Shown here: piece by piece, positions 35,517-44,693 of the stretch
Layout of the letters: every line of letters starts with the position of its first letter
How positions within the stretch are numbered: position 1 is the stretch's first letter
Assembly (NCBI GenBank): GCA_964529415.1
Contig: CAZGWD010000010.1
Coordinates: forward strand, 124,001-188,000
DNA from: CAYMPH01 sp964529415
GTDB taxonomy: Bacteria; Spirochaetota; UBA4802; UBA5550
Length of the DNA stretch: 64,000 nucleotides
Direction: 5' to 3'
Position numbers and translations under genes: made by a program
The notes under the pieces: generated by a model
Told to the model about the DNA's origin: nothing
Databases searched by the model: none
What the model saw: only the letters and a program-made list of their open reading frames with translations

Positions 35517-36554
35517 TTACCACTGTGATCTGATGCCGATTTGAAGATTTATATCTTTTAAATTCAACAAATTCACCATTGTTTCGAATGAAATTTGCAG
35601 AACATATAAATTTATGTCAAGCCCAAGAATGTATAGAGGCATTATAATTGACGGAGCGTATCCGGTTACCGAGGTGGCAGATATAGTACCTATAGGATGA
35701 GGTCCTCCATAACCTGCAGTAGATGTATCAACATTTCCATTTGCTGTTAAATTAAGATCAAAAGATCCAATATGAACAGCAAGTCCAAATCCCGTATATA
35801 TGCTGAAAATCCAAAAAAAGTCAAAATAAAATATTGCCTGTACACTCGGGGATATCAACCACCAACTTAGATTCATTTGGTATTGAGGATCAATTGATAT
35901 ATCAACTATAAAAGGAGCCACGGGGATTGTGATATTTGAAAGTGAAAATGGATAGACTCCCTGTAGTCCCAAAATTCCATAAATTGCATCTACACCTGCA
36001 GTAAGCGTTATTCCGCCAAATTCAAATAGTCCTGGAAATATTGGAATATTTTTAACTGGCGTGTATCTGAATTTTGCTCCAGCTGAATATAAGTTTATTT
36101 TTGTTAGAGTTGCCATCGGAGCAAAATCAATTGGAGGCTTATAAATAGCATCATTATAAATCATTACCTTTGCCATTAAATCAATACTACCTCCAAGACT
36201 GAATCCAAAAAAAATTACCGGATTAACTCCAATTCCCGGTAGAACATATTGCGACTTTGTTACAGCAGGATCAAAATAATATGTATTTGTTAATCCTGCA
36301 TTTACTGATAATCCAACAAAAAATTTTTTTATATGTGATGTACCCATTGGATATCCAGAGATATTTCCAAGCGAATATGCATTTGACATTGCAGGCCCCA
36401 GACTGTCTGATACTGATTGAATATATGCAGCAATAGGATCTGTAACTGAAGGCGGCAATAATAATGGATTGCTTGGTGTAATAGTTGTGATTGCCTCAAG
36501 TCTTTGAGTAACCAGTAAAGACGCAACTGCTGATATTAATATTATTTTTTTCAT
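35517..36554 (-). CDS. Putative outer-membrane beta-barrel protein
   Basis: The 345-residue product has a signal peptide (about 1-21, ending RLEA). The mature protein is rich in Gly, aromatic and alternating hydrophobic residues (FSLGGSIDLMAKVMIY, SAGAKFRYTPVKN, ISFETMVNLLNLKD) and ends in a terminal tryptophan (IGIRSQW), as do many outer-membrane barrels. No known family is recognised. It may be a spirochaete-type surface protein or porin. No ribosome site is obvious. The PpiC lipoprotein gene follows at 70 bases, suggesting a folding helper for such barrels. Confidence 0.7.
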   Translation of the reverse strand: MKKIILISAVASLLVTQRLEAITTITPSNPLLLPPSVTDPIAAYIQSVSDSLGPAMSNAYSLGNISGYPMGTSHIKKFFVGLSVNAGLTNTYYFDPAVTKSQYVLPGIGVNPVIFFGFSLGGSIDLMAKVMIYNDAIYKPPIDFAPMATLTKINLYSAGAKFRYTPVKNIPIFPGLFEFGGITLTAGVDAIYGILGLQGVYPFSLSNITIPVAPFIVDISIDPQYQMNLSWWLISPSVQAIFYFDFFWIFSIYTGFGLAVHIGSFDLNLTANGNVDTSTAGYGGPHPIGTISATSVTGYAPSIIMPLYILGLDINLYVLQISFETMVNLLNLKDINLQIGIRSQW

Positions 36555-36612
36555 TTTATATTAATTAATATATAACTAACAAAATCTTTTCCATTTTATT
36601 TATAAAAATAAT

Positions 36613-36634
36613 GGATTCCATCCTTCGCGATGAC
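36613..36634. repeat. Degenerate copy of the GTCATTCCCGC-type intergenic repeat
   Basis: GGATTCCATCCTTCGCGATGAC reads like the reverse complement of the repeat end at 51610-51634 with a few bases missing. It lies between convergently unrelated minus-strand genes, upstream of the outer-membrane gene. Confidence 0.45.
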
Positions 36635-36729
36635 AACATAAAGATAAAAATATTTCATTTAAATTACACCAATTCATTTAATTATAATGCTATTATCAAC
36701 TTAAGTCAAATCAATATCTATTATAAAAT

Positions 36730-37509
36730 TTATATAGATATTTCAATCTGGGCGTATGCTGAATGGTTATGAATTGATTCAAAATTCTCAGATTCTACTG
36801 AAAACCACAAAATACCGCTTAACTTCATTAATTTTATTGACGCATTCCTGACAATATCTTCAACAAATACCGGATTTTCATAAGATTTTTCTGTGATAAA
36901 TTTTTCGTCTTCTCTTTTTAAAATAGAATAGATGCCGCAGCTTGCTGAATTTTCAGCAATATCAATAACATCCTCAATCCAGATTTTTTCCTTAGCTTTG
37001 ATTTTAAGTGACAGATACGATCTCTGGTTATGGGCGCCGAAATCGCTAATTTCTTTAGAACAGGGGCAAACAGACAATACAGGAACCCTGACTTCAAGCG
37101 TATAAAAATCTTCACTCGAATTTCCTGTAAGCCTGCAAATATAGTCCATCTTTCCTTCAACACCGGAAACAGGTGCTTTTTTTGTAATAAAAAATGGAAA
37201 TTCAATTTCAAAATGAGCTGTTTCAGCATTCAGAGCTGATTTCATTTCATTTAATATTTCTCTAATTTTAAAAGTGCTAATGCCGTGTCTGTATCTGTTT
37301 AGAATTTCAATAAATCTGCTCATGTGTGTACCGCGAAACTCTTTCGGCAGATCAACATACATATTTACCCGCGCAACTGTATGCTGCTCACCCTCGGCCC
37401 TGTCTAAAACAACAACAGGATATGTTATATCCTTAACGCCAACCTTGTTTATTGGAATATTTCTATTATCCGGCTCGGATTGAAGGTCTCTCAAACTTTC
37501 TTTTTCCAT
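36730..37509 (-). CDS. folE2: GTP cyclohydrolase FolE2 (type IB)
   Basis: The 259-residue enzyme belongs to the COG1469 family that makes dihydroneopterin triphosphate, the first step of folate (and queuosine) synthesis, using metals other than zinc if needed. Visible motifs are RGTHMSRF, EIEFPFFI, the catalytic-site cysteine in VCPCSKEIS and the GAHNQRSY block. The frame is open to 37521, but TGAGGAAAT fits the ATG at 37509. It follows map by 8 bases. folK is encoded separately at 57551. Confidence 0.93.
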   Translation of the reverse strand: MEKESLRDLQSEPDNRNIPINKVGVKDITYPVVVLDRAEGEQHTVARVNMYVDLPKEFRGTHMSRFIEILNRYRHGISTFKIREILNEMKSALNAETAHFEIEFPFFITKKAPVSGVEGKMDYICRLTGNSSEDFYTLEVRVPVLSVCPCSKEISDFGAHNQRSYLSLKIKAKEKIWIEDVIDIAENSASCGIYSILKREDEKFITEKSYENPVFVEDIVRNASIKLMKLSGILWFSVESENFESIHNHSAYAQIEISI

Positions 37510-37517
37510 ATATTTCC

Positions 37518-38276
37518 TCATGAGGTAAGAATAATAGGGCCTATATCAGTAATTGCCACTGTATGTTCAAACTGAGCTGAAAGCTTCCCATCTGAAGTAA
37601 CTGCAGTCCATCCGTCAGACAAAGTTAACACTTCATATGTACCTTCATTTATCATTGGCTCAATAGCAAGAACCATTCCTGCAACAAGCCTAATCCCGGT
37701 TCCCTTTGTGCCATAATGAGGAATTGACGGAGATTCGTGAAGTGAAAAACCTGTTCCATGGCCGGTAAAATCCCTAACTACACTGTATCCTTTTTTTTCT
37801 GCGCAATCCTGAATCACACTTCCAATGTCTCCTGTTCTTGATCCTGGCATCATCTGCTTTATAGCTTCGTTTAAACATTCTACTGCTGTTTTTATAAGTT
37901 TAAAAGCAGCTTCTGAAATCTCACCCACTGGAAATGTTTTACAGGAATCTGCGAAATATCCGTTTAAAACAACTCCTGTATCGACTTTAACTATATCCCC
38001 GTTTTTAATTATCTTTTTTTTCGAAGGTACCCCATGAACCACTTCATTATTAATTGAAATGCATGTTGCATGATTATATCCTTTTACAGTTTTAAATGCT
38101 GAACGGGCTTTATTCTTATGTATAAAGCTTTCAACAAATCTGTCAAGTTCATCAGTTGTCATTCCTGAAAAAGAAAAGCCGGAGAGGATTTTGAATATAT
38201 CTGATATTATCCTTCCGGCGTCTTGAATTTTTTTTATGTCTTCACCGCTTTTCAGCCTGGTGGCGCTTCTTTCCAT
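37518..38276 (-). CDS. map: Methionine aminopeptidase type I
   Basis: The 252-residue enzyme has the pita-bread fold ligands in order: KVDTGVVLNGYFADSCKTF (two Asp), GHGTGFSLHESP (His), AIEPM (Glu) and QFEHTVAI (Glu). HATCISINNEVVHGVP supplies the substrate-side histidine. It removes N-terminal methionine from new proteins. It is encoded 19 bases after recA. The length is standard. Confidence 0.96.
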   Translation of the reverse strand: MERSATRLKSGEDIKKIQDAGRIISDIFKILSGFSFSGMTTDELDRFVESFIHKNKARSAFKTVKGYNHATCISINNEVVHGVPSKKKIIKNGDIVKVDTGVVLNGYFADSCKTFPVGEISEAAFKLIKTAVECLNEAIKQMMPGSRTGDIGSVIQDCAEKKGYSVVRDFTGHGTGFSLHESPSIPHYGTKGTGIRLVAGMVLAIEPMINEGTYEVLTLSDGWTAVTSDGKLSAQFEHTVAITDIGPIILTS

Positions 38277-38295
38277 ATATTAATTATCGATAAAA

Positions 38296-39411
38296 TCATG
38301 CTTCAGCTGCCATTTTTTCTTCAATTTCAACAGCTTTTTTTTCCTGAACCGTTTTTTCCGCTGTTTTTACAGTTTGTTTTTCTGCAGTTTTAGGTAATTC
38401 CTCCAGCTTAATAATTCCGGAAGCAATTTTAACTTTCTGCTCAATTTCAAGCGTCATTTTTTTATTTTCAATAAGATACTTTCTTGCATTTTCACGCCCC
38501 TGGCCGATTCTTTCTTCATTATAAGAATACCAGGTTCCTGATTTTTTTATTATTTCATAAGTTACACCCATATCGAGAATTCCGCCTTCACGGGAAATTC
38601 CTTCATTGAACATAATATCGAATTCAGCCTGTTTGAATGGCGGCGCAACTTTATTTTTAACGACTTTTACTCTTACTTTATTTCCTATTGCCTCATCGCC
38701 GGATTTAAGTGTTTCTATTTTTCTGATATCAAGCCGGACAGATGAATAGAATTTCAGTGCATTCCCGCCTGTAGTTGTTTCAGGAGATCCGAACATAACG
38801 CCTATTTTCATTCTTATCTGGTTGATAAAAATAACGCAGGTCTTTGATTTTGAAATTACTCCTGTAAGCTTCCTCAAGGCCTGACTCATCAGTCTTGCCT
38901 GAAGTCCCATGTGGGAATCCCCCATATCGCCGTCTATTTCAGCTTTTGGTACAAGCGCAGCAACTGAATCTATTACTATGACATCAACTGCTCCTGATCG
39001 GACAAGGGCTTCCGTAATTTCAAGAGCTTCCTCACCTGTATCCGGCTGAGATACTAAAAGTTCCTTTGAATCAACACCGAGTTTCGATGCATATATCGGA
39101 TCAAGTGCGTGCTCTGCGTCAATAAAAGCAGCAACACCGCCAAGTTTCTGTGCAGCTGCAACTATATGAAGCGTCAGGGTTGTTTTTCCGGATGATTCAG
39201 GTCCGTATATTTCTATAACTCTTCCTCTTGGAACTCCGCCAACTCCAAGTGCAATATCAAGCTCCAGTGAACCTGTTGATATTACAGGAATTACTGCTTT
39301 TGCAGATTCATCGCCAAGTTTCATAATGGAACCTTTGCCGTATTGCTTTTCAATCTGGCCTATTGCTGCTTCAAGAGCCTGGTTCTTCTGCTGCTGTTCT
39401 TTATCTGTCAT
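38296..39411 (-). CDS. recA: Recombinase RecA
   Basis: The 371-residue protein contains the Walker A GPESSGKTTL (residues 70-79), VIVIDSVAALVPKAEI, loop L1/L2 regions and the FINQIRMKIGVMFGSPETTTGGNALKFY signature. It drives homologous recombination and, where present, LexA self-cleavage. The C-terminus ends in a Lys/Glu/Ala-rich tail (KTAEKTVQEKKAVEIEEKMAAEA), longer than in many species. I saw no convincing LexA box in the 467 bases upstream. The next genes downstream are map and folE2. Confidence 0.98.
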   Translation of the reverse strand: MTDKEQQQKNQALEAAIGQIEKQYGKGSIMKLGDESAKAVIPVISTGSLELDIALGVGGVPRGRVIEIYGPESSGKTTLTLHIVAAAQKLGGVAAFIDAEHALDPIYASKLGVDSKELLVSQPDTGEEALEITEALVRSGAVDVIVIDSVAALVPKAEIDGDMGDSHMGLQARLMSQALRKLTGVISKSKTCVIFINQIRMKIGVMFGSPETTTGGNALKFYSSVRLDIRKIETLKSGDEAIGNKVRVKVVKNKVAPPFKQAEFDIMFNEGISREGGILDMGVTYEIIKKSGTWYSYNEERIGQGRENARKYLIENKKMTLEIEQKVKIASGIIKLEELPKTAEKQTVKTAEKTVQEKKAVEIEEKMAAEA

Positions 39412-39878
39412 ATGATTCTCCTCTTAAAATTATTTTCAAAAATTTATCAGTTAATATTTCTCTAATATATCTGCTCTATTGAATGATTAAAAAGCAGTTC
39501 AGAGAATGTTCCTGTAAATATATATACTATTAAATATTGATATTTATAAAAAATTTTTATAATTTTTAATATGTCACATATATTTATCAGAAGAATTTAT
39601 ATCAAGAAAAATGTCAAGAAATATTTACTAATATTTTGTATAGCACTCTTTAGTTAAGTTATCGGAAGGCGTAAGATTTTATTTAGTAAATTTTATTTTA
39701 ATAAAAAAAGAGCAGAATATTTTAGTGAAAATGGCAGGTTTATCGAAAATATCTGCATTGGCTTTGCAATAATCAGTAATTCTAAAAATATACATTAAAT
39801 GTTTGTTGACATCTTTTTTTTTAATATGTTAATATAATTTATAAAAAGATCTCTAAAATTATTTCCGGAGAGAAAAGA
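39412..39878. other. Divergent intergenic region upstream of recA
   Basis: The 467-base AT-rich region lies between recA (minus) and a membrane-protein gene (plus). It contains a plus-strand promoter candidate at 39806. No SOS box of the E. coli (CTGT-N8-ACAG), Gram-positive (GAAC-N4-GTTC) or Leptospira (TTTG-N5-CAAA) type is evident. No gene is seen. Confidence 0.5.
39806..39838 (+). promoter_or_regulatory. Candidate promoter of the 39879 membrane-protein gene
   Basis: TTGACA (39806-39811) is followed by TAATAT at 39830 (18-base spacing) and TATAAT at 39833 (21 bases, too long). The combination lies 40 bases before the start codon. Confidence 0.45.
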
Positions 39879-40439
39879 TTGTTTTTAAATATTGTTATTA
39901 TAACATTGATTTTATCAGTTTCAATACACGGAGCCTCAATAGTATTTTATTTCTTAAACAGGAAAAATATAACTTTTCTTATTTTTATAGGAACATTCAT
40001 CACAAATCTTATTTCATTTGGACTTCTTTTTTATTACTTTTATAAAAATCCTGTAAATTTAAAAGAAATTAATTTTATATTCTATGCCTTCTTACTATCG
40101 GGATTTACGTCTATCCTTCTGTTATCTATTAAAATCAACATCGCAAGAAAAATTATCAAGCGAAGAAAAGATAAAAATATGTACCATTTAAATTATTTCG
40201 GCAAGAGAGTCTATCATGGTGAAATAATTTTAAAAAAAGAATTAACAATATTTATTGGCAGCATACCTTTTTTCCTGTTAACAGCTGCTTTTTTTGTAGC
40301 AGTAATTATTAATCTGATAAGATTTGGATCCTTTTACAATAAAGTATGGGAAAATGTTTTTATCAACCTGTTCAGCATTTTCAAAATATCAAATAATACT
40401 TTAGTTTTATTAAAAAGTAGTGGAAATTTTTTCATATAA
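39879..40439 (+). CDS. Predicted four-span inner-membrane protein
   Basis: The 186-residue product starts at a TTG with CCGGAG eight bases upstream. Hydrophobic segments lie at about 1-25, 30-55, 65-85 and 125-155. The loop between spans 3 and 4 is very basic (ARKIIKRRKDKNMYHLNYFGKRVYHG), so it should be cytoplasmic. I do not recognise a family. The next gene is 91 bases downstream on the same strand and may or may not be cotranscribed. Confidence 0.6.
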   Translation: MFLNIVIITLILSVSIHGASIVFYFLNRKNITFLIFIGTFITNLISFGLLFYYFYKNPVNLKEINFIFYAFLLSGFTSILLLSIKINIARKIIKRRKDKNMYHLNYFGKRVYHGEIILKKELTIFIGSIPFFLLTAAFFVAVIINLIRFGSFYNKVWENVFINLFSIFKISNNTLVLLKSSGNFFI

Positions 40440-40530
40440 TTTTAGTTTTCAGTTTCAATAAAAAAATTGTAAATTTTAAGAACATAAAGATTGATTAAAA
40501 AACTTTGCTATTGGTTTTTTTGGAGGAAAT

Positions 40531-41499
40531 ATGATTTTAATCACAGGTTGCGACAGTCCGGAAGGACATGCACTTATCAAAGAGCTTTTATCAAAAAATT
40601 ATAAATTAAAATGCCACGATATTTATCATCCCAAAGACTTACCGGCAGGATGTGAAGTTATTTCAGGTATGCTTGACAATCAGCGTGAAATTGATAACGC
40701 TTTGAGCGGAGTGGATACAATCGTTCATTTTCTTGAAATTACTGAATCCGACAGACGCGGACGCAAATTCATGAAACAAATTAACGTCAATCTGCCTAAA
40801 AAACTTCTAACAGCAGCTGCTGCATCCGGAGTTTCACACGCTATAATAAAATCGTCATGGCAGGTTTATGGCCAGACTGAAAAAGGGTCAGTAAATGAAA
40901 ATAGTCCATTGTCACCCCGCTCTCCACTCGGGAAAGATATGAAGAGCCTTGAACTTTTATGTGCTTCACCAAAACTTTCACCAATGAAAACAACAATACT
41001 GAGACCAGCACTTACAGTGGGGCCTGAAACTGACAACCCTGCGATATTACTGATTTTATTTCTCGCTCTTGCTCAGGAAAATGAAAGCCGAATCAATTTG
41101 ATTGAAGGTGGTAAAAATATATTTGAACTTCTTGCATACAGCGATCTTGCTAAAGCTGTTTCCTCTGCAATTGAAAAAAAATCTGAAGGAATATTCAATA
41201 TAAGCGGCGGCGGATCTTCAACAACATCAGATTTGATGGATGTATTTAAAAAAATAGATTCAGAAATCCAATTGCATGATTTTTCATATATGAAAGCAAA
41301 ATTTTTATCTTTTTTCCTCGGTCTTATAAGATCTCATCATCTTACTGGTGATCATTTTGACATGCTTTCAAAAAATTTAGTTCTTGATACTACATCTGCG
41401 AAAAAAAATCTCCATTGGAGTCCGCAATTTGATTCAAAATCAGCATTAAACGAAACAATCAAATGGTATAGAGCAAATAAGATGAAGTCTAAGATTTAG
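40531..41499 (+). CDS. Extended SDR/NAD-dependent epimerase-like protein with altered active site
   Basis: The 322-residue protein has the Rossmann fold of extended short-chain dehydrogenases: MILITGCDSPEGHAL at the start, GVDTIVHFLEI, KSSWQVYGQ, the TILRPALTVGP segment and a C-terminal TIKWYRAN. Two expected features are altered: the glycine motif reads GCDSPEG (middle Gly replaced by Ser) and the Tyr-x3-Lys site reads LGKDMK with no tyrosine. It may bind a dinucleotide without being a normal epimerase. A strong GGAGG site is present. The stop lies within the end of the opposite VWA gene (11-base overlap). Confidence 0.78.
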   Translation: MILITGCDSPEGHALIKELLSKNYKLKCHDIYHPKDLPAGCEVISGMLDNQREIDNALSGVDTIVHFLEITESDRRGRKFMKQINVNLPKKLLTAAAASGVSHAIIKSSWQVYGQTEKGSVNENSPLSPRSPLGKDMKSLELLCASPKLSPMKTTILRPALTVGPETDNPAILLILFLALAQENESRINLIEGGKNIFELLAYSDLAKAVSSAIEKKSEGIFNISGGGSSTTSDLMDVFKKIDSEIQLHDFSYMKAKFLSFFLGLIRSHHLTGDHFDMLSKNLVLDTTSAKKNLHWSPQFDSKSALNETIKWYRANKMKSKI

Positions 41500-43129
41500 G
41501 ATTAAATCTGCTGGAAGTGAAATACAACATTTTTTTCAAAGATTCTATAATTTTTAATAAAAGTATAAGAATAAGTTCTCCGGGATTTGCTTTTCTCAAA
41601 GAACCTCCGCGTTGAAGTTTTGCCATTTTCATCTGCTCGAATGTCAGTTTCTTTTTTTGTTCAGTCATTTTTTTCATCATTTCAACTGCTTCTTTTCCAG
41701 CCATTTTCATCAATTTGGGATCTTCCATTAATTCAGGAATCTCAGTTATAACTGAAAAAACTTCATGATCTTCAAGAAGCAATGATTTCATTTTGTAAAG
41801 ACGATCAAGAAATCCTTTCAGATTTGCATTATTCTCATTTGATGATTCCATAAGCATTGAAACGTACTGAGATAAAAAATAAACTTTTTTATATAGATAT
41901 ACCTTGTCGTCCTGGTCCAAGCTTACTTTTATGCTTTCATCTAATTCGTTTATTGCCCGTAAAATTCCAGCTTCCTGTTCCGGTGTAAGACAATAAAGCA
42001 ATTTTGGATCAAGGTCTTTAATATCAAAATATCTGAATGAAACCTCATTTAAATCACGTTCAAGTTTTGATTGAAATTTCTGGATAACTCTTCTAAGCAT
42101 AGCCTCTTTTGGCGATACTGTTTCTTTTTGAGATCCGCCAATTCCCTGTTCATTCTTTTTTCTTCCTGAATCCTTAACCTTATCCATTTCGGAATAAAGT
42201 GAGTCTATATTGATATTATCCTGTTTAAGCATTTCTACCATTACGGATAAATCCGGATCTGTCTTGTCATCACCTATCTTGAGAGTATTAAGCTTAATAG
42301 AACCAAGTTTAGATTTTAATATATTTTTATCGATAGAAGACAATCCGTCTGTAACTATCAGAATTTCAGAATGCATCATGTCGCTGTCATACTCAATATC
42401 ATCAACAGCCTGCATTACCGCCATTTGAATGTTAGTTCTGCTTCCTCCGGTTTGAGTCAGCAGTATTTCACGAATAATTGCAGGGAAATCATTTCTATCA
42501 GTAATTCTAAAAAGAGGTCCGGTTTTGGAATCAAATGAACGGTAATATAGACGGGCACCTGAACCGAGTTTTCTGCGAAGAAGTTCTGTTACAATGCATT
42601 TGGCATAGAAAAAACGCATTTTTTTATCCATGGATTTAGACCGGTCAAGCAGCAGATAAAATTTCTGTTCAAATTTGTTTGAATCGCTTTCACCTGTTAG
42701 AGTTGTATTTATATAACGGAAATCATCATCGGATGTTTCAAAATATCGCTGCACCATTAATGTTTTTGTGAAAAGTTTTACATCAAAAATATCATCATCG
42801 CTTGCAAGTTCACGAGGGAGGGCTTTTTTTAAATCAAAAATATTCCTGTAATGATCGAGCTCCATCTTGTCTCCAAGAGGAGCGCTTCTGTCGATACGGT
42901 TTAAAATAATTTCTTCATCAACATCCTTCTCTTTACTCTCATCACATATATTAGCAATAAATTTATTTATTTCTTCACCTGATTCGTTTGTTTCTATAAT
43001 CCGGGCTATGTCGAATAATAACATAAATTTTTGAGGAATGACAGAACTGCTGTAACCGAAAAAACCGAGAGACTCCCAGTATGCAAGGAAATCATCTGAA
43101 ATAGAAGAGCTGCTCCTGCTGGTTTTCAT
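41489..43129 (-). CDS. VWA-domain protein, ViaA-like partner of MoxR ATPase
   Basis: The 546-residue soluble protein has a von Willebrand A domain (about 155-300) with an intact MIDAS: DRSKS (Asp162, DxSxS), GGSRTNIQ (Thr) and IVTDGLSS (Asp). About 150 N-terminal residues and 240 C-terminal helical residues flank it. VWA proteins encoded next to MoxR ATPases act as substrate or cofactor adaptors, as ViaA does for RavA in E. coli. The ATG overlaps the stop of the ATPase gene (ATGA), indicating coupled, near-equimolar synthesis. The client is unknown. Confidence 0.85.
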   Translation of the reverse strand: MKTSRSSSSISDDFLAYWESLGFFGYSSSVIPQKFMLLFDIARIIETNESGEEINKFIANICDESKEKDVDEEIILNRIDRSAPLGDKMELDHYRNIFDLKKALPRELASDDDIFDVKLFTKTLMVQRYFETSDDDFRYINTTLTGESDSNKFEQKFYLLLDRSKSMDKKMRFFYAKCIVTELLRRKLGSGARLYYRSFDSKTGPLFRITDRNDFPAIIREILLTQTGGSRTNIQMAVMQAVDDIEYDSDMMHSEILIVTDGLSSIDKNILKSKLGSIKLNTLKIGDDKTDPDLSVMVEMLKQDNINIDSLYSEMDKVKDSGRKKNEQGIGGSQKETVSPKEAMLRRVIQKFQSKLERDLNEVSFRYFDIKDLDPKLLYCLTPEQEAGILRAINELDESIKVSLDQDDKVYLYKKVYFLSQYVSMLMESSNENNANLKGFLDRLYKMKSLLLEDHEVFSVITEIPELMEDPKLMKMAGKEAVEMMKKMTEQKKKLTFEQMKMAKLQRGGSLRKANPGELILILLLKIIESLKKMLYFTSSRFNPKS

Positions 43130-44682
43130 ACTAAATCATGATATTCAATTAATATTCCAATTTTTAATTCATGTACTTCTTCAACAGAAGGGTTAAGTTC
43201 AGAAACGCTCTGCTTAAGCCCCTGTATTGTAATTTTTTCAGACTCATCTTTATTTCGTCCGGGAAAAATTTTCATTAATAAATTAAAGATAGAAGCAAGA
43301 GGCCCGCTTCCTGATAAAATGCTGTCTTTTCTTTCAGGATTCCATTTCAGATCATGTAATAGTCTTTTAACTTCAAGCAGAAAACGGATCTGATCAATTG
43401 CGCCTGTGGCTGTAAAATGAGTCATGGTTTTCTGATAAACATCGAGATAAATTTCCATTTCAGATTTATCAACGGTTTTAATAACAACATGGCTATTTAA
43501 AGTACAGAGTCCGAGATAAAGATCTTTCAGGTCATCCATATTTACTTCTTTTCTGCCATTAAAAAGAGCAGACGCTCTTAGAAAATCACTTAGCTTTGCC
43601 TGCTTGCGCGGACTTACGAAAAACTTATTGTCTGAAAGCCTCATATCGCTTGTGAATTTATTTACAATTACATTTTTCATAAAATAAATAAAATCAGGGA
43701 TTTCTATTTTATATTCTTTATTTTTATTGGTTACTATATTATGCAAATCTATCAGACGATCAAATGGTATTCTCCTTTCAGGTTCACTAATTTTACCTTT
43801 AAGCCCTTCATAAGATTTATCAATTTTCAGCTGGGAGTAAGTGTTGCTCATTTCTGGTATAATCGATTTATAGGTAAATCGGTCCAGTATAGCTTCAGTT
43901 ACCTCGTTTGCCCTCATATAATTAGCAGTAGCAATTGCAGTATGAACTGAAGTATCAATCTGTTCAGATCCATTAATAAATTTTCTTTCATTCAGAACTG
44001 AAAGAAGCGAACGAAGAACTACATCGCTCGCATCAAAGAATTCATCAAGGAAGATAAAATTAGCTTCAATAACCGATCCCTTAATATTATGCTTGATGCG
44101 CCCTTTCCGGAATTCATCCATATTATACGGACCGAAATAATTATCTGGTGTTTGATCCTTGCTTGCCTGTGAAGAAAAAAAACGGGCTGAATCGAAAATA
44201 CTGAAAATTGCATTTGCCAGATACGATTTCGCCATACCGGTTCTTGAGAGTATAAGCAAATGTTCACCGGTAAGCAGAGCAAATATCGCCTGAAGAATAA
44301 TGTCATTTCTGCCAATAATATATGAGTTAATATGATCAATATGTTTTTTTAAAGAAGCAATAATCAGTTCCGGCCTTGACTCGGATTGCAGAATTTCATG
44401 TATTTTTTCTTTATATATTGATTCTTTATATACCGGTTCTTCATGTATATCCGGTATTACCGGTATAACTTTTTCAGAATGAGCTAATTTTGAACTTGGC
44501 ACAAAATGTGTTTTATCAGCTTTTTCAATTATAGATTCACTTGTCAGCATCCCGACAGTATCACCTGCAGCCGACGAATCTTTTATTCCATCAATCATAG
44601 CCTGGATAGGCTTTTCATTGGCAATAATGAAAAAACCGTCTGCAGTAAAAAGATCTCTTACAACAAGAGGGATTCTAAACAT
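43126..44682 (-). CDS. MoxR-family AAA+ ATPase, RavA-like
   Basis: The 518-residue ATPase has about 95 extra N-terminal residues, then the MoxR core: P-loop region LILSRTGMAKSYL (Lys152; Ser146 stands where the first P-loop Gly is usual), Walker B IFLDEFFDASDVVLRSLLSVLNER, sensor 1 AIATANYMRANEVTEAILDRF, and sensor 2 in the lid VSPRKQAKLSDFL. These proteins are chaperone-like remodellers working with VWA partners. The gene is coupled to the VWA gene downstream and follows the kinase-like gene by 11 bases. Confidence 0.86.
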   Translation of the reverse strand: MFRIPLVVRDLFTADGFFIIANEKPIQAMIDGIKDSSAAGDTVGMLTSESIIEKADKTHFVPSSKLAHSEKVIPVIPDIHEEPVYKESIYKEKIHEILQSESRPELIIASLKKHIDHINSYIIGRNDIILQAIFALLTGEHLLILSRTGMAKSYLANAIFSIFDSARFFSSQASKDQTPDNYFGPYNMDEFRKGRIKHNIKGSVIEANFIFLDEFFDASDVVLRSLLSVLNERKFINGSEQIDTSVHTAIATANYMRANEVTEAILDRFTYKSIIPEMSNTYSQLKIDKSYEGLKGKISEPERRIPFDRLIDLHNIVTNKNKEYKIEIPDFIYFMKNVIVNKFTSDMRLSDNKFFVSPRKQAKLSDFLRASALFNGRKEVNMDDLKDLYLGLCTLNSHVVIKTVDKSEMEIYLDVYQKTMTHFTATGAIDQIRFLLEVKRLLHDLKWNPERKDSILSGSGPLASIFNLLMKIFPGRNKDESEKITIQGLKQSVSELNPSVEEVHELKIGILIEYHDLV

Positions 44683-44693
44683 ATTATATATCC

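Noticed and set aside
39412..39660. Possible SOS box upstream of recA (CTGTAAATATATATAC near 39510)
   Set aside because: The second half-site does not match ACAG at the correct spacing and no alternative LexA consensus is present.
44019..44339. Second minus-strand frame inside the MoxR gene
   Set aside because: It is an out-of-frame shadow within the conserved ATPase core.
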